Source: Rhyacophila brunnea
Lineage: Eukaryota > Arthropoda > Insecta > Trichoptera > Rhyacophilidae
Assembly (NCBI GenBank): GCA_022495005.1
Contig: JAGYXB010001100.1
Span: 992,001-1,056,000 of the forward strand
Length of the DNA: 64,000 nt
Reading direction: 5' to 3'
The position numbers were made by a program, and so were the translations under genes. Each line of letters begins with the position of its first letter. Position 1 is the first letter of the stretch. Below, piece by piece: positions 47,401 through 58,690 of the stretch. Below the pieces are notes generated by a model that saw nothing but the letters and a program-made list of their open reading frames with translations, was not told the DNA's origin and did no database searches.

Positions 47401-48779
47401 CATCATAAGCAAGATAAATGTACAATACACAATAAATTATAAAATATTAACATTAGGTTCTAAATAAACATTTCCCTTGTTGAGTTACAAGAATCTAAAA
47501 TAACGATTTTTGGCTCTCCTGTAAAGTTGCACTTTTGTAGATAGTGTTGTTTGACACTAAACCCTCGAAGTGTACTTTGACCATGTCAACGCGGCTTTAG
47601 TGCACAGACATAGAAAACATGCATCTTGTTTCTAATGGTATTGGCCAATTGAAATTTGTGTACGAGTCAGAGTATGGACCTAATGGGTTGAGCAAGTGGC
47701 TGACATCTATTACTCGTAAAAACAAATCTGTTAATACAAACCTCCACTCTGTGGAGGCCCATAATGATCTTATTAGGATCGGACATGGTCGAATCGAAGC
47801 ACATCAGTTTTGTTTTTTTACGTGCTAATACTAATCATACTTTCAGTGTCTTCAAATGAACGCCATCAGTGGAATGGAAGTGAAAATTACTGTTTATTAT
47901 TTATAAATTGATGCAAATTCATTGTAATAAACAGAATGTACGTTGACATTGGTGTAACTATTCATCCATAGTAATATCATAATTATTATTATACTAGTAT
48001 GTATGACTCACCTATAAACTATGACCCCATAATCTACCTACTCCCAAAAGTCACTCTTCGCCACTGTTACAAGGTACATAATAATTATTGTAATCATCCA
48101 CAAAAAACCTTAATATTATTATCCACTGATCATTCATCCATAGAGGCTTGTGAGGTAAAGGTATTAAAGTGGACAAACAATGCTACAGTTTTTAATTGTC
48201 TATACTTACTTGAAATTGGCAAAGATATCCTTCCGCAGTTAAAGGTTCCTCCGGTTCTGTTCCTTTCAAGATATACAGTCTCGCCTTCTCCATGACCGCG
48301 ATTAACTGTGGATTGTCTGTAGCCCACAGCGCCCCCCAAACGTCTTTACGGAGGGCTGCTCTGGGTGGGGTAACATCTTCACTCATGTCAATCAAGAATA
48401 AACCACCGGCCGTATCTATTACGCTGAATTTACTGAAAAAGATAATAATATTATAACACATTGGAATGGAATAAAATATTTCGCAGTAAAAATTTCAATC
48501 AGCGGCTGCTATGTGGACATCTTCAAAATTAAAAATAAATACTAAACATCAGCTACTACCTTGAATTGGAGTTGATCGCCAGCTTGTGTGGTTTATTAGG
48601 GACTTTATAAGTCGATTTACTGCTTAAATCCGGCATAGAGTAGGTCAAAATGTCTCCAGATTCTCGGCCAATGAGTAGGATGCTATCAGAGCAAGCGATG
48701 CAAGATATGGAATCCTGCGATGTCTGAAATTCACCCAAACATGGTGTCCCGTCCGAATAGAAGATTTGTTCTTTCGATG
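38485..48779 (-). CDS. Oseg4: IFT121/WDR35 (Oseg4), C-terminal part, 11 exons
   Basis: Component of the IFT-A complex for retrograde transport in cilia. In insects it is used in ciliated sensory neurons. Exons in transcript order: 48779-48560, 48432-48210, 46805-46636, 46438-46235, 45657-45514, 45409-45274, 42312-42190, 42093-42003, 41399-41128, 40677-40565 and 38665-38485 (TAA). All phases match, giving 624 codons plus stop. Landmarks are SDSILLIGRESGDI (end of the second WD propeller), LRKDVWGALWATDNP, EPEEPLTAEGYLCQF, SLRDTRQLLDKVG, DNPHPKLWRLLAEEAL, VKRL, KLGHWFRVVELLK, SPLKMKKLYVLAGLL, ARAFATCSQAFVQLEAL and AVEIFSKHPPKD. A C-terminal zinc-ribbon follows (CATC, CTGCD, WTCQQCQH, CPVCH). 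The N-terminal WD40 half is not found in the window. About 58 residues expected between exons 6 and 7 are also absent. Confidence 0.95.
38781..38932 (+). mobile_element. MITE-B, cleanest copy
   Basis: Starts tactccaaca and its complement ends tactcgaaca. It is flanked by TA (38779-38780 and 38933-38934). It contains two ggaggagcttgttagtt blocks, as in the nested copy at 11604-11756. Confidence 0.85.
39171..39583 (+). mobile_element. Element A, copy 3 (empty MITE site)
   Basis: Matches 11245-11831 from tttacaacg to ttttatcttgtaa but lacks the 153-bp insertion at gatcgtttaagcta|gtcaag. It carries the same gttgctagg / cctagcaac hairpin. It lies in the last IFT121 intron. Confidence 0.85.
40291..40360. 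repeat. Local tandem duplication around a palindrome
   Basis: The unit acattttaaaacgtcttatagg, followed by taggtacctat, occurs twice in a row. The unit includes the near-palindrome cttataggtaggtacctataag. It lies in the last IFT121 intron. Confidence 0.7.
41447..41550 (+). repeat. Small MITE-like repeat (partner 24061-24164)
   Basis: Begins ttgtccggtgtttaaaattgg and ends tcagcggacaac, with short inverted ends. It lies 47 bp upstream of the acceptor of the IFT121 exon at 41399. Confidence 0.55.
42366..42735 (-). repeat. MITE-B-related fragment with an insertion
   Basis: The left piece (ttgttaaaactgtaaactaac, then cccctcc) and the right piece (acagcgacttcctgttattgcc) match the order of the MITE-B copy at 6145-6330. 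They are separated by about 270 bp with a 78-codon open frame of unknown nature. Confidence 0.45.
43311..44844 (+). pseudogene. Broken transposase-like gene of an uncharacterised DDE-type family
   Basis: Successive plus-strand frames separated by stops and frameshifts give LYSDGCTYQN, then GHTQMPVDSMHSTIERYLKK, KKPEPYYSEYL, RPGKKVGNPVVTDIRA, YKLRFSDVW and a C-terminus ending FHDYYDNLPH with a stop at 44842-44844. SDG(C)-x-Q-N and GHTxMxxDSMH resemble the DUF7869-like DDE group found in many insect transposons. That group name is from memory and uncertain. The MITE at 44310 interrupts it. Confidence 0.65.
44310..44675. mobile_element. CAATGACATTA-family MITE nested in the transposase-like gene
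   Basis: Starts caatgacattaatatggac and its complement ends caatgacattattaatggac. It is flanked by attgcctc at 44302-44309 and 44676-44683. Removing it with one TSD copy rejoins the reading frame around 44309/44684. It contains an internal direct repeat of ttctaacgccattacaataa about 119 bp apart (44392 and 44511). Confidence 0.92.
46994..47596. mobile_element. Harbinger-type MITE, TTA target duplication
   Basis: Starts ggccgcgttgacacggtc and its complement ends agccgcgttgacatggtc. It is flanked by TTA at 46991-46993 and 47597-47599. The left third repeats ccaagt/acttgg words (several ccaagtnncttgga palindromes). It lies in IFT121 intron 2. Confidence 0.88.
47662..47795 (+). mobile_element. 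SINE body fragment lacking the tRNA head
   Basis: Has gtatggacctaatgggttgagc, aatctgttaatacaaacctc and ggatcggacatggtc, as in 15640-15870, but no A or B box. Confidence 0.8.
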
Positions 48780-50234
48780 CTAGAGGAAAAAACATAAAAA
48801 GATTAGGAATGGTACTTTTAATTTAGAATTAAGTAGGTACATGATTGCCAGTACACACAATGTGTCTTAGGTATGTATTACATATTTTTATATTTATTTG
48901 TTCACGGTTTAATGGTCCACGACAGTCATAAATATAATCTTTGCCATACGCCCGAAAAACAAAATAAGATTAAAATGTTAATAAAAAATAATTAATTATT
49001 GTTATGGAGGGGTGTATGTCTGGGGATTTGTTTTAACTTTAATTTTATTAAAACCACAGATTCGGTCAATTGAAAATTAGGTATATTTTCCTTTTCACAC
49101 AATCTGTAGGACATAGAAGTAACAAAAACATAGGTGAAAGTTTATCTAATACATACTATGTTACATAAACTTTAGGATGACATTTATTTACTCACTGATT
49201 AAGGGTTACATGTAAATTGTAAGAATTACATTTTGCTGTATCACAGTTTACTGTGAGCTGTCATACTGGAAGGAGATGGCTCTAAAGCAGTATGATAAAG
49301 AATTAAGCGTTGTTTGTGAAGCATTGCAAACAGCAATCATCCAATTTTGTTAGATTCAATAAGAACAAACATTGATTTGATATTGAGTACTATCAAAACG
49401 CTGTCATTATTATCTGATAATGAATCACTCAGAATTCTATATAAATATAATATACAATATGATTGTATGTATTTCTTATTTACTAAAATAACTATTTTCT
49501 TCTGTCTTCCCTTATATTCTGGTGGTTTTAATTATGTATTTTTAAGTGTAGATATTATTTAGGCATAATTTGATCTCTATACTATACGGCCATCTATTTC
49601 TGATACAATATCTAACGGTGAACTGTGATGCGGCCAACAGTATAATATGTACAAATTTCCGAAGATCAATAATAATTAAGGATTTTGAACCCTTGGCATG
49701 AAATGTGTTTCAGTTTGAGACTCATCTCTGCAACGATTTCTGGGGCTTGTCGACGATTAACTCTCTGAATATTTCTCTTTAAACAACGCGAGTGGTAACA
49801 TAACGGTATTTTTTTTTCCTGTCATATCGAAATTCGTAGAATTATTAAGATTGGTATCTTGCATACTGGTCTAGCGTCCTTCGATTGTGTAGTTTCACAG
49901 TTACAAATCGTCAGTAATTTTCTACAAACACGTATCTCAAAAAACACAACTTTTCAGAAGAGGCTAATATGTAACAACTTTATTCTCTCAGTTTTTAATT
50001 TAGAAATAAATTTTCTTCTATGAAATATCCATTTAGTATAGTTACACATATTTTCATGAAAAAATTGTTATGTTTCTTCAATTTATCGCACTATACTTTC
50101 GACCGATCAGTCATATTGTCAGAGATACGAGAATGCGTTACAACTTTACTGTGAATATTAGTGCAGTAAACACGTATCTTGACTTACGAGAAAGAGCTTC
50201 AGTATAATCATCTGTCGGAGTTCAGTATTCTGTA
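48780..50234. other. No exon found upstream of IFT121
   Basis: The minus strand should continue with WD40 exons here, but no exon-like frame with splice sites was recognised. The sequence is AT-rich. Confidence 0.5.
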
Positions 50235-50236
50235 TA

Positions 50237-51532
50237 CGAGGGTGGGTCAATAAGTCCTTAGAAAAGCCGACAGGTGGCGCGACTAGTACTGTAAGCGGTT
50301 TATTTTCATGCAGCGGCACTACCGATTCAGTATGCTGCGAAGTTTCAATCAGATTGGTCGGGTTGTTGTGTGTTTCTCGTACATTTAAAAAAAAAAATTG
50401 CTTGTGGAAAATGGAAAAATGGAAAATGGAGAAAATTGAGTTTAGAGCTGTTATTAAACATTTTAATATAAAAGGGTTAACAGCAAAGGAAATAAAAAAT
50501 GAGTTGGATTTAGTTCACGGCATATCTGCTCCTTCACTTGCAACTATTTATAACTGGTTAAATGAATTTAAACGTGGTCGTACATCAACAAAGGATGAAC
50601 CACGCTCAGGACGTCCTGTAGAGGTGACTACACCAGAAATGATCAATAAAATCCACGATATGGTGTTAAGTGACCGAAGATTAAAGTTGAGTGAGATAAT
50701 TGAGGTTACAGGGATCTCAAAAGGTAGCGTCATTTCTATTTTACATGACAAATTGGGCATGAAAAATATTTCTGCAAGATGGGTGCCGCGTTTGCTCACA
50801 GTCGACAATAAACGCAATAGGGTGGTGGCCTCTAAAGCCCTGTTGTCGCTCATGCAACGCAATCCGGATGAATTTTTCGTCGCTTTGTGACTGTAGATGA
50901 AACATGGATACACCACTATACTCCCGAGACGAAAGAACAGTCAAAGCAGTGGATTGCGAAGGCAAACCATGTCCAAAGAAGGCGAAAACCGTAAAATCAG
51001 CTGGTTAGGTTATGGCTACTGTATTTTGGGATGCACGTGAAATTATTTTCGTTGACTATTTGGAAAAGGAAAAACAATAACAGGGGATTATTATGCATCT
51101 TTATTGGACCAGCTAAAAACAAAATTGAAGAAAAACGGCCTCATTTAAACAGGAAAAAAATCCTCTTTCATCAGGACAATGCCCGTGTTCACACATGTTT
51201 ACGATCAATGGCTAAAATTGAAGAATTGAAGTCTGAATTGGTGGACCACCCACCGTATTCGCCAGATTTAGCCCCCAGTGACTTTTTCCGTTTCCCAAAC
51301 TTAAAAAAATGGCTAAGTGGACAACGTTTTTTTTCAAATGAAGAAGTCATCGATCGGACAAATGCTTATTTTGAGGACCTTCCAAAACTTATTTTTCTGA
51401 CGGTTTAAAAAAAATTGAGAAACGTCTAACCAAGTGTATTGAGCTCCAAGGAAATTATGTTGAGAAATAAAAAAAAAATACAAAAATAAAACCTGTTTTA
51501 ATGCTTTTTTCTAAGGTGTTGACTCACCCTCA
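50237..51532 (+). mobile_element. Mariner-family transposon, inactive
   Basis: Starts cgagggtgggtcaa and its complement ends tgagggtgagtcaa. Terminal inverted repeats are about 28 bp, with TA nearby on both sides. The transposase shows an N-terminal helix-turn-helix region (LTAKEIKNEL to RSGRP), VDETW, HQDNARVH and YSPDLAPSDFF. There are 34 residues between the second and third catalytic Asp, the mariner D,D34D signature. The frame shifts near 50870 and again around 50990-51080, and it meets a stop near 51406. Confidence 0.93.
50408..51469 (+). pseudogene. Mariner transposase, frameshifted
   Basis: Starts near MEKWKMEKIEF. The first frame stops at 50888-50890 just before the catalytic region, and translation of the next frame continues with RRFVTVDETWIHHYTP. 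The C-terminus ends ELQGNYVEK-like at about 51469. At least two frameshifts and an in-frame stop make it non-functional. Confidence 0.88.
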
Positions 51533-51822
51533 TTACATTAATTATTCTGCGTGGGAAAACTTTTGATTTTGGTTTTGAATCGAATATTATAATTTAGCAA
51601 GAGCTAAAAAAACGTGTTGATTTTGGTTTCTGAATATCTATTTCATTTTTTTTTTTGCAGATAAGTTGACGACACTGAGAAAACAATTAAAAGGTGCCTT
51701 GAACGAAATGTTTTAATATGTTTTTATTTACAAAATAAGCGTATTATGATTTTCATTCGGTGTTTCAATCCCTAAATATGATATCAGTAATAATTTATCA
51801 CCCTTTTGGATTTGGATTACAC

Positions 51823-52042
51823 ACGGTGGCCGCGCGGCTTAAGCGCCGTGGGTCCCAGGTTCGATACCTGGGTCTGGCAAGCACACAAATTGTTTTTCAA
51901 TTTGTTCTGTCAGGGTATGGACCATGGACCTAATAGGTTGACCAAGTGGCTGACATCCATTTCTCTTAAAAAACAAAAATCTGTTAATACAAACCTCTAC
52001 TCTGTGGAGGCCCATATGATCCTATTAGGATCGGACATGGTC
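51823..52042 (+). mobile_element. tRNA-derived SINE with a shortened head
   Basis: Same family as 15640-15870, but the tRNA head lacks about 13 nt between gcttaagcg and ccgtgggtc. The B box is ggttcgatacc. It ends gatcggacatggtc. Confidence 0.83.
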
Positions 52043-53824
52043 AAAAGAAAGAAGAAAGAATAATGAATTTTATTTGGATCAACAGCCTCAGAAACACACA
52101 TATTAGGAAAAAATCGTGAACCTTATGGGGTTCGAACTATTCGCTTTTTATTTCAATTTAGTCAAAAAAAATCCGATTTTTATATGTTTGGTTTATGAGG
52201 CGGTTTTAAATTATGCACATATACATATTATGTTTTGAATAAAAACACATTTTAATTAACGATGCAGTATTTACTCCTAATGAGGCTTGGATGGAAATAT
52301 AGCATAATGCATCAGTGTCGAAAACTCAACCAAATTTCTACAATCCTACATTTTATTCGTGTTAATTAGATGCCTTCACCCCTTTATTTGAATTTTACCT
52401 CCTGTCTGTCTATACTATTATATTCGTCACCTCAATACTACAACTAGATAACTCTGATTTTGGTGCATATTTGGGAAAATGAAATTTAAACTTTACTTGA
52501 TTAACATAAATCTGGGCTATAATAATTATTATTTAAAATAAAAATTGAAAATTGTGCTTGTCTAATTGGGAACCATTAAATAATGTTCAGTTGTAAAAAA
52601 AAATTTGTAGATACATTATTTTATTCATTTAATTTTAATGCATTTGTGGTTTTAAAGTTCTCTAATATTTTCAAACACAATTAATACAGTTTCCATTAAC
52701 TTCTGACTTACCTAGTTTTATCATTATATAGAGAAGGAAAAATGTAGAATCATATTCAATAGTTATCTCAAAAACAGTAAAAATCAAGTTATCTAGTTGT
52801 AGTATTGAAGTGACGAATTATTATAAAATATGAATAGGTACATTACTCTGCAGAAATGTATTACGTATTTTCTTCTAAAACTTGGTCCACACCTATCGAA
52901 TAAGTTAGTACCTACCGTACGCCGAATATATTGGTAATAGCGAAGGCATTACGGATTCGTTTTCATGTTTGTTACTTAGCTGGAAACCGGTTTATACGTG
53001 TGTCGTATTTGGCCATTGTTTGACCGGCATAATGATGTGGCCGGCGCAGACGATCGACGCCCAGAATACTTGGAACATTATTATGTAGCACTAGTTGTAC
53101 AGTTTACTACAAAACGATACACAGTTAATTGAAGGTTAATAAGCACATAATATAACTATGACAGTTATAGGTTAATTGTGCTATAATTGTATTTATAGGC
53201 AGCTTATATCCTCCTGACCTGATCAGTGATTCCAAACCAGGTTCCGCGAGAATTCAAAAAAGACTACAACTTGAAACCAATTTTATAATGGAGGAAACGA
53301 AATTCCACAATTTAAAAGCAAAGGGTATTTTTATGAGGGAACACAATTAATGGGAACTGGCTTACCCTACTGGATGTGGTATAAGATAAGGTATAACATG
53401 CTAAATATCTCGAGATCGAGTGAGGAAAAATATGGGATAAACTTAAAGACGTGTTAAATCGATGGACAAAATCTTTATTTTGGATAAGCGCATGGTGAAA
53501 CAGAAATACTTAATGTAAATTAGGACCCCTCGAAGACAATATAAATAAAATATTGCTTGCCTTATTACTCTATTGCACAAGCATGAAATTTCTTCTAAAA
53601 ATAATGCAATAGACATACTTGCCTACCTAGGGCTTTTATTGAAAATAAATAAAAATTTGCAACTCCGTAAGTATGTCTTTGTTTGAAAATAGGGTGACCA
53701 ATAATTATTGTACTAATTTTAATATACTTAATTAATTAAGTATTCAGTGTAATATACAATGTTACATTCAGAAATCCTGCGTCTTATTCTTTGAACAAAA
53801 GAAAAAGTTTATTATAAATATTAT
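52043..53824. other. Intergenic stretch without a recognised gene
   Basis: AT-rich. A lone hAT-like end (cagtgattccaaaccaggttcc) occurs near 53224. No exon of IFT121 or zipper was seen. Confidence 0.45.
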
Positions 53825-53994
53825 TATGGTATGGTTTAGACAAGGTTTAGTTGAATTTTAAAAACTTACTAGCACCATCTGCAACTTGTATTCTATTAAA
53901 AAAAAAAAAGTATGACCGACAAGTTTTAGTGAGCACTATTTAAGTATGTCGAATCTTAACAGTCTACCTCCACCCCTCGTCACTACTGATATAC
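53825..53994 (+). repeat. Dispersed repeat (partner 32122-32284)
   Basis: Ends in cagtctacctccacccctc and matches 32122-32284 block by block. Confidence 0.7.
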
Positions 53995-54046
53995 ACTGAG
54001 GTATAGATATTATCAGATTATGATTTCCACGATATTCGATTGTACT

Positions 54047-54260
54047 CAGTGATGCCAACCGTATTATAATTATAGTACAATACTATAATTTTAATTCCGC
54101 GAAAAATATAAAATACTATAATTTTACGCCAAATATACCAAAATACTATAATTTTAAAGGATTCAAGACGAAAAATGTTCCTGTACTATATATTTTTCAG
54201 AAATGCTATAATTTGTATGCCTTTGTCCTATAATCACCATAGAAAAAGATGGCAACACTG
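54047..54260. mobile_element. hAT MITE, copy 2, exact 8-bp TSD
   Basis: Starts cagtgatgccaacc and ends ggcaacactg. It is flanked by attgtact at 54039-54046 and 54261-54268. It is nearly identical to 28933-29150. Confidence 0.93.
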
Positions 54261-54693
54261 ATTGTACTGTACTGTTGACCATTCATGCATTTTCACCATG
54301 AGATTGTTAATTACAATTTGTGTACGTAAAATTTAAATCATTTTGAATCGTTACAGTATGATAATGATTATTTTTCACACACTAACACTAATTGAAAAAG
54401 ATATTATTGTCTCCATACACAGCACAGCACTTTAGTGGCGCTTATGGTAGGCATCGTTTTTAATATTCTCCCCATTACTGTCACGTACTGAACGTGCCGT
54501 GTGTTGGTTGCTATTTCTATATTGGCAGCATGTAAAGTCGATAATGAAATACCTAGGTAGTACCTACCTGAATAATTGTTGCGAATTTCATGTTCGGTAA
54601 TCTTTACAAAAACTAATCAATTACTGTCGAATGGAAAATGTCAGTATTTGACAAACCTCTACTGATAAAAATTCTTTCGATGTTACGTTATTG

Positions 54694-55677
54694 CAGGGGT
54701 GGGCAAACTTTTTGGATGGAGGGCCAAATTCAAGAATTCAAAATGAGCAGCGGGCCGCAAGTAAAATACACTTTTTAGATATACACTATTTATTATCACG
54801 AAAAATAAACATTACAAAAAAAATAATGAGAAAATTGAAATTGTTGTACATTTTGTAACATTTTTTTAAATTCAGGTGTTAATTTTGTAGTTGATATTCT
54901 CAAAACTGTTTGTAAATGGGCATCGGAGATATTTGATCGTAAAGAAATGTTATTGAGGTTCATGATCAAAAATGTTTTTTCACATATTATATATAGGTTG
55001 ATCCAAAAATAACGAACATTTTTCTTGCATAATCTTTAAGTTGGTCGAATTCGTCTGAATTATGGGCATTGTAAAATTTGGAGATTTCTTCACGACGATA
55101 CGATTCTCTTAAATCAGTGTCACACTGCAGATCAATAATTTCAAGTTGTAGCTCTGTTGGCACACTATCAATATCTATTGAAAATGGATCGCGTACTATT
55201 GCTAAACTTGTCTCAATTTTTCGGAAGTCACCAAATCTATGTGAAAGATCGTCATTCAGAGCTTTAAAAAATTTACCATGTTCTTTAAATTTATGTTCTG
55301 GTATATTCAGCAACTTCAAAGTTGGAAAGTGGTCCTCGTTATTATTCGATATTTGTCGAAGGAATAAATTGAAATCCATTCAAACTTTTTACCATATCAT
55401 GGGCATATATTTTTTTTCCCTGCAACGCGGAGTTAAAAGTATTTAAATGTGTCACGATGTTCAACGTAGAAAATAGTGGTTACATAGTGTGAGACTAGAC
55501 GCAAGGAAGACGTACTGAGATAATACATTTACGAATTTCACACATTCTTCAAATTTTAATCTATTGTAAATATTTTTTAAAAAAATTGTAAAAAAGTTAT
55601 TCGTAATAAGAAGTACAACAATTAATGATGGCGGGCCGCAAAAAAATACCGGGCGGGCCGCAGTTTGCCCTCCCCTG
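54694..55677 (-). mobile_element. hAT element with transposase remnant, exact 8-bp TSD
   Basis: Starts caggggtgggcaaac and its complement ends caggggagggcaaac. It is flanked by cgttattg at 54686-54693 and 55678-55685. The minus strand (54987-55379) encodes LNIPEHKFKEHGKFFKALND, then PFSIDID, LQLEIIDLQCDTDLRE, ISKFYNAHNSDEFDQL and MFVIFGSTYI. This corresponds to the C-terminal transposase segment seen in GTF2IRD2/ZBED5-like hAT proteins. The dimerisation tail after STY is lost. Confidence 0.9.
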
Positions 55678-55793
55678 CGTTATTGGTATTATCAGAAAAT
55701 CAGCATGATTAGTCGATGTTAGGTTTATTTTATTTGTCCGATTATTTAAAAATCTTGTTTACCGCAGCGCGGCGCCAGTGATATTGATGATAT

Positions 55794-56389
55794 CATGAGA
55801 AAACAATACCTCGTATGCCATATGACAAGTATTTGTGCATGAGATGAAAAAAATCTATATTATCTATACGATTCCATCAAATTTATCACGTATTTTTCGT
55901 ATTCTACTATTAATCTTAAGGCTATTCTTCAGCTGGGGCACGGTGGTCTTAAACGATCGTGACTACGCGACGCGAAGATTGTGCAAACGACGCGTGCAGA
56001 ACAAGACATAATTTGTCATAAAAATTCAACATGCGTCCATTTAATGCTATGTTTATTGTTCTATTAGTAATAATTATAATATATTGACATGTTTTCTTTT
56101 TCAAGTAAATGGGTAACGTTTTTAAGTCATCTTTACACGATTTAAGAATTAATTCCCCCGACGCCATCACAAAACAAATTGACGTGTTCACAGCTCGACC
56201 TTCGCTCTCCGATTGGCAGCCAGTCCGAAATTTCGTCGCACCTATAGTTGAAAATTATTTGCCGTTTGACTGAAGTATGCTCTTAATAGTGAAATACAAA
56301 AAGTGGAGAATTTGTATGCCTTGATAGTGACTAGAGAGAGTTTTCTTCATCTCGTGCTTTGTGGCATACGAGGTATTGTTTTTTCATGA
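55794..56389. mobile_element. Non-autonomous element with extended inverted repeats
   Basis: The left catgagaaaacaatacctcg plus tatgcca has its complement at the right end with one mismatch (27 bp). The inner arms (gcatgagatgaa / gcacgagatgaa) extend the pairing. The target duplication is unclear. Confidence 0.75.
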
Positions 56390-56869
56390 GCGAATTTTAG
56401 TAAACTATTGCTTATAGCCGCCCTCTTTGGCAACCTGCTATGTCACTACGTTATTATGACATACGCGAGTTTTTATTATTGATTCATAAATATTTAAAAT
56501 AATACACAATAATTCACGCGATCAGTCATTTGAATGAATGGTTTGGTTGCGGTACAAGTCGACTATGTTTCTGTTCGAAATGATGAATATCCGTAAACAA
56601 TTATTGAAGTTTCAACATTAGCACTTTTATGGAATTAATTGATTTGATGTAACTCTATAGTTTTGTGTTTACAATGCTTGCGGTTTTTACAGATGCTGGC
56701 AATAATAGTATTAGTTTTGCTATAAATAAATGAATATGCAATTTGACATGACTCAGCTAATTTAACCATTAGTGTTAGTAACTTTTTTTTACAGTATATT
56801 TTCAGAAAGTGAATGGTTTCTTTCGTATCTTTGCTACTGTAAATTGTGAATTCTAATATTATGTCCTCA

Positions 56870-57076
56870 TGGAAAGAAGCGATTCGCAGCTCTGCGATGA
56901 ATGTGGTGTTTTGGAGGACATTGTACATATAGCAGTACAATGCCCTAAATATGAACGACACAGAGTTACAGCTGCGAATTGCGGATGTCTTTGAGAATGT
57001 CGACGAATTGAAAGGTGCCCTGGCGGTGGTGGGTAAGACGGAAGAGCTTGGCAAAATCGTAAAGTTCTTTAACTGA
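56870..57076 (+). mobile_element. LINE ORF2 3'-end fragment with CCHC knuckle
   Basis: One frame reads LCDECGVLEDIVHIAVQCPKY, a Cys-x2-Cys, His, Cys pattern near the C-terminus of non-LTR reverse transcriptases. After a frame change it continues ELRIADVFENVDELKGALA and ends with a stop at 57074-57076. It is frameshifted and inactive. Confidence 0.72.
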
Positions 57077-57773
57077 ATTGGAGTGAGGACTTAACCTTAT
57101 CGGCGGAACCTCTTCTAGATGAGAAGACGCGATAATATGACAGCGAGTCGCAGTCAAAGCCTCGGTAAAATCATAAAAAAATATTATGTATTCAACTTGG
57201 TCAGTAAATACAAGTATTTATGTACACATACTAAAAAATATTTACAGCCTAAAATGATATTAACGTGAAGTTAGTAGACAGCTGATAAGGCGACCGCATG
57301 AGTCACGCAGCCCACCTCTTTATCACCCACCGCCGTGCTAGCCAACCCGAACCAAAGTACAGTAAATGGCAGGTCATTGATAAGAAATGTAATAAATTCT
57401 ATGTTATAAAATAGTTTTTTTTAATAAATATCGCTTCAATTTGTGGTTGGAAGAATATTTTAATTTTATTTTAAAATTATGCTTATTTTAATAATAAAAT
57501 AATCCATTGCGATATTGCCTCATTTCATTATTTGCATGAGTAAAAATTATACTGTTATACTGGTATAATAATTAATCCCTAATGACAATAACGTGACAGT
57601 GTAGTTAGTTATTCTTAGCTCAGGCGTTCCCAACAGCGTTCCCGCGGGCATAGGTGCGCCCCCGGCATGTTCTGTTGCAAAATATTGATTAACGAAAAGA
57701 AATGATTTCTTTTATATTATTATATAGCGTGTAGGTATATTGATTGTGTTGACATTTGCCAAGTAAGTCTGGG

Positions 57774-58118
57774 TAGTGATTTCCAACCAAGCTCCCCAGG
57801 TATTTACAAAACCTTGCGAAAAGAGTAGCATTTGAAACCTTTTAGGGGATAGAGAAGAGTTGAAAGGTTGTATTTTATTGTGGTTAAATATGGCTTAATG
57901 GTTATTATTGAAGTTTTGCTTGGGAGGGATTTTTTTTGTATGAGTAAGCAATAAATAGAAACACTTTTTTGAGTGTAGATTCCGCGGACATTTTACGTGC
58001 ATTTTGTAATTTACTCCTACGGTTTTAATATTATATCAGCCAGGTAGGAATTCCCCAAGATTTTGCAATATTATCTTATAAGGATTTCGCAAAGTAAACA
58101 AGGTTGGGAATAACCCTA
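57774..58118. mobile_element. Putative hAT-like MITE
   Basis: The left gtgatttccaaccaagctcc and the complement of the right end (ggttattcccaaccttg) are imperfect inverted repeats. Similar single ends (agtgactcccaacctg) occur at 62090. No exact duplication was seen. Confidence 0.45.
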
Positions 58119-58514
58119 TCACCCAATGACAATCTTAATATCACCAGTGTATTTGAGACTTTCGCCTAGTTTATTACAGTTATCTTACAATTAAGTATCT
58201 TAGGTGATATTTTGAAAGAATGCAGATTGCTTCCAATTCTTCCAATTGCATAATATTTTATTGCCAGATATAGCAGTAACTTTGGGGTCGTAGGTCGTAG
58301 GTATTTTATAGTAATCTTACTCAATTTAAGTAAAAGTGCCCAAGTCAGTGGAATAAACTAAGGTGTCATCCTGTAAATCTTATAAATTGTGACCCTCTTC
58401 TTGTCTCATGCAATGAAAAAAATGACCTGCGTGCAATATTGCTTGCTTGTTAATTCTTCGTTAACAAAAATATTTAAGAAATGTTTATTAGGTTATACTG
58501 AATAACTCTGAATG

Positions 58515-58690
58515 AGGCGACTCTCGTGGTGCAGTGCGTAAGGGGCTTGCCTTCCACCCGAGAGTTCCTAGGTTCGATTCCCTGTCAGGACACACAATAT
58601 TTGTGTTTTTCTCAAAGCCTGGGTGTTTGTGATTGTTCAAAATTACTAACAACCACCTTGTACGAAAAAAGCAAGGACATGGTTATTAAT
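58515..58690 (+). mobile_element. tRNA-derived SINE, second family
   Basis: Head with ctcgtggtgcagtgcgtaagg (A-box-like) and ggttcgattcc (B box), then a body with gtttttctcaaagcctggg and a short A-rich tail. It lies just upstream of the first readable zipper exon. Confidence 0.65.

Noticed and set aside
49700..49790. Exon-like segment after a tttcag acceptor, as a candidate zipper N-terminal exon
   Set aside because: The frame closes after about 22 codons without a donor and does not resemble the myosin N-terminal region.
56635..57054. 139-codon minus-strand frame
   Set aside because: It overlaps, in antisense, the LINE reverse-transcriptase C-terminal fragment on the plus strand and has no motif of its own.
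58515..58592. Possible second tRNA gene
   Set aside because: It has box-like sequences but no convincing acceptor pairing, and a SINE-like tail follows.
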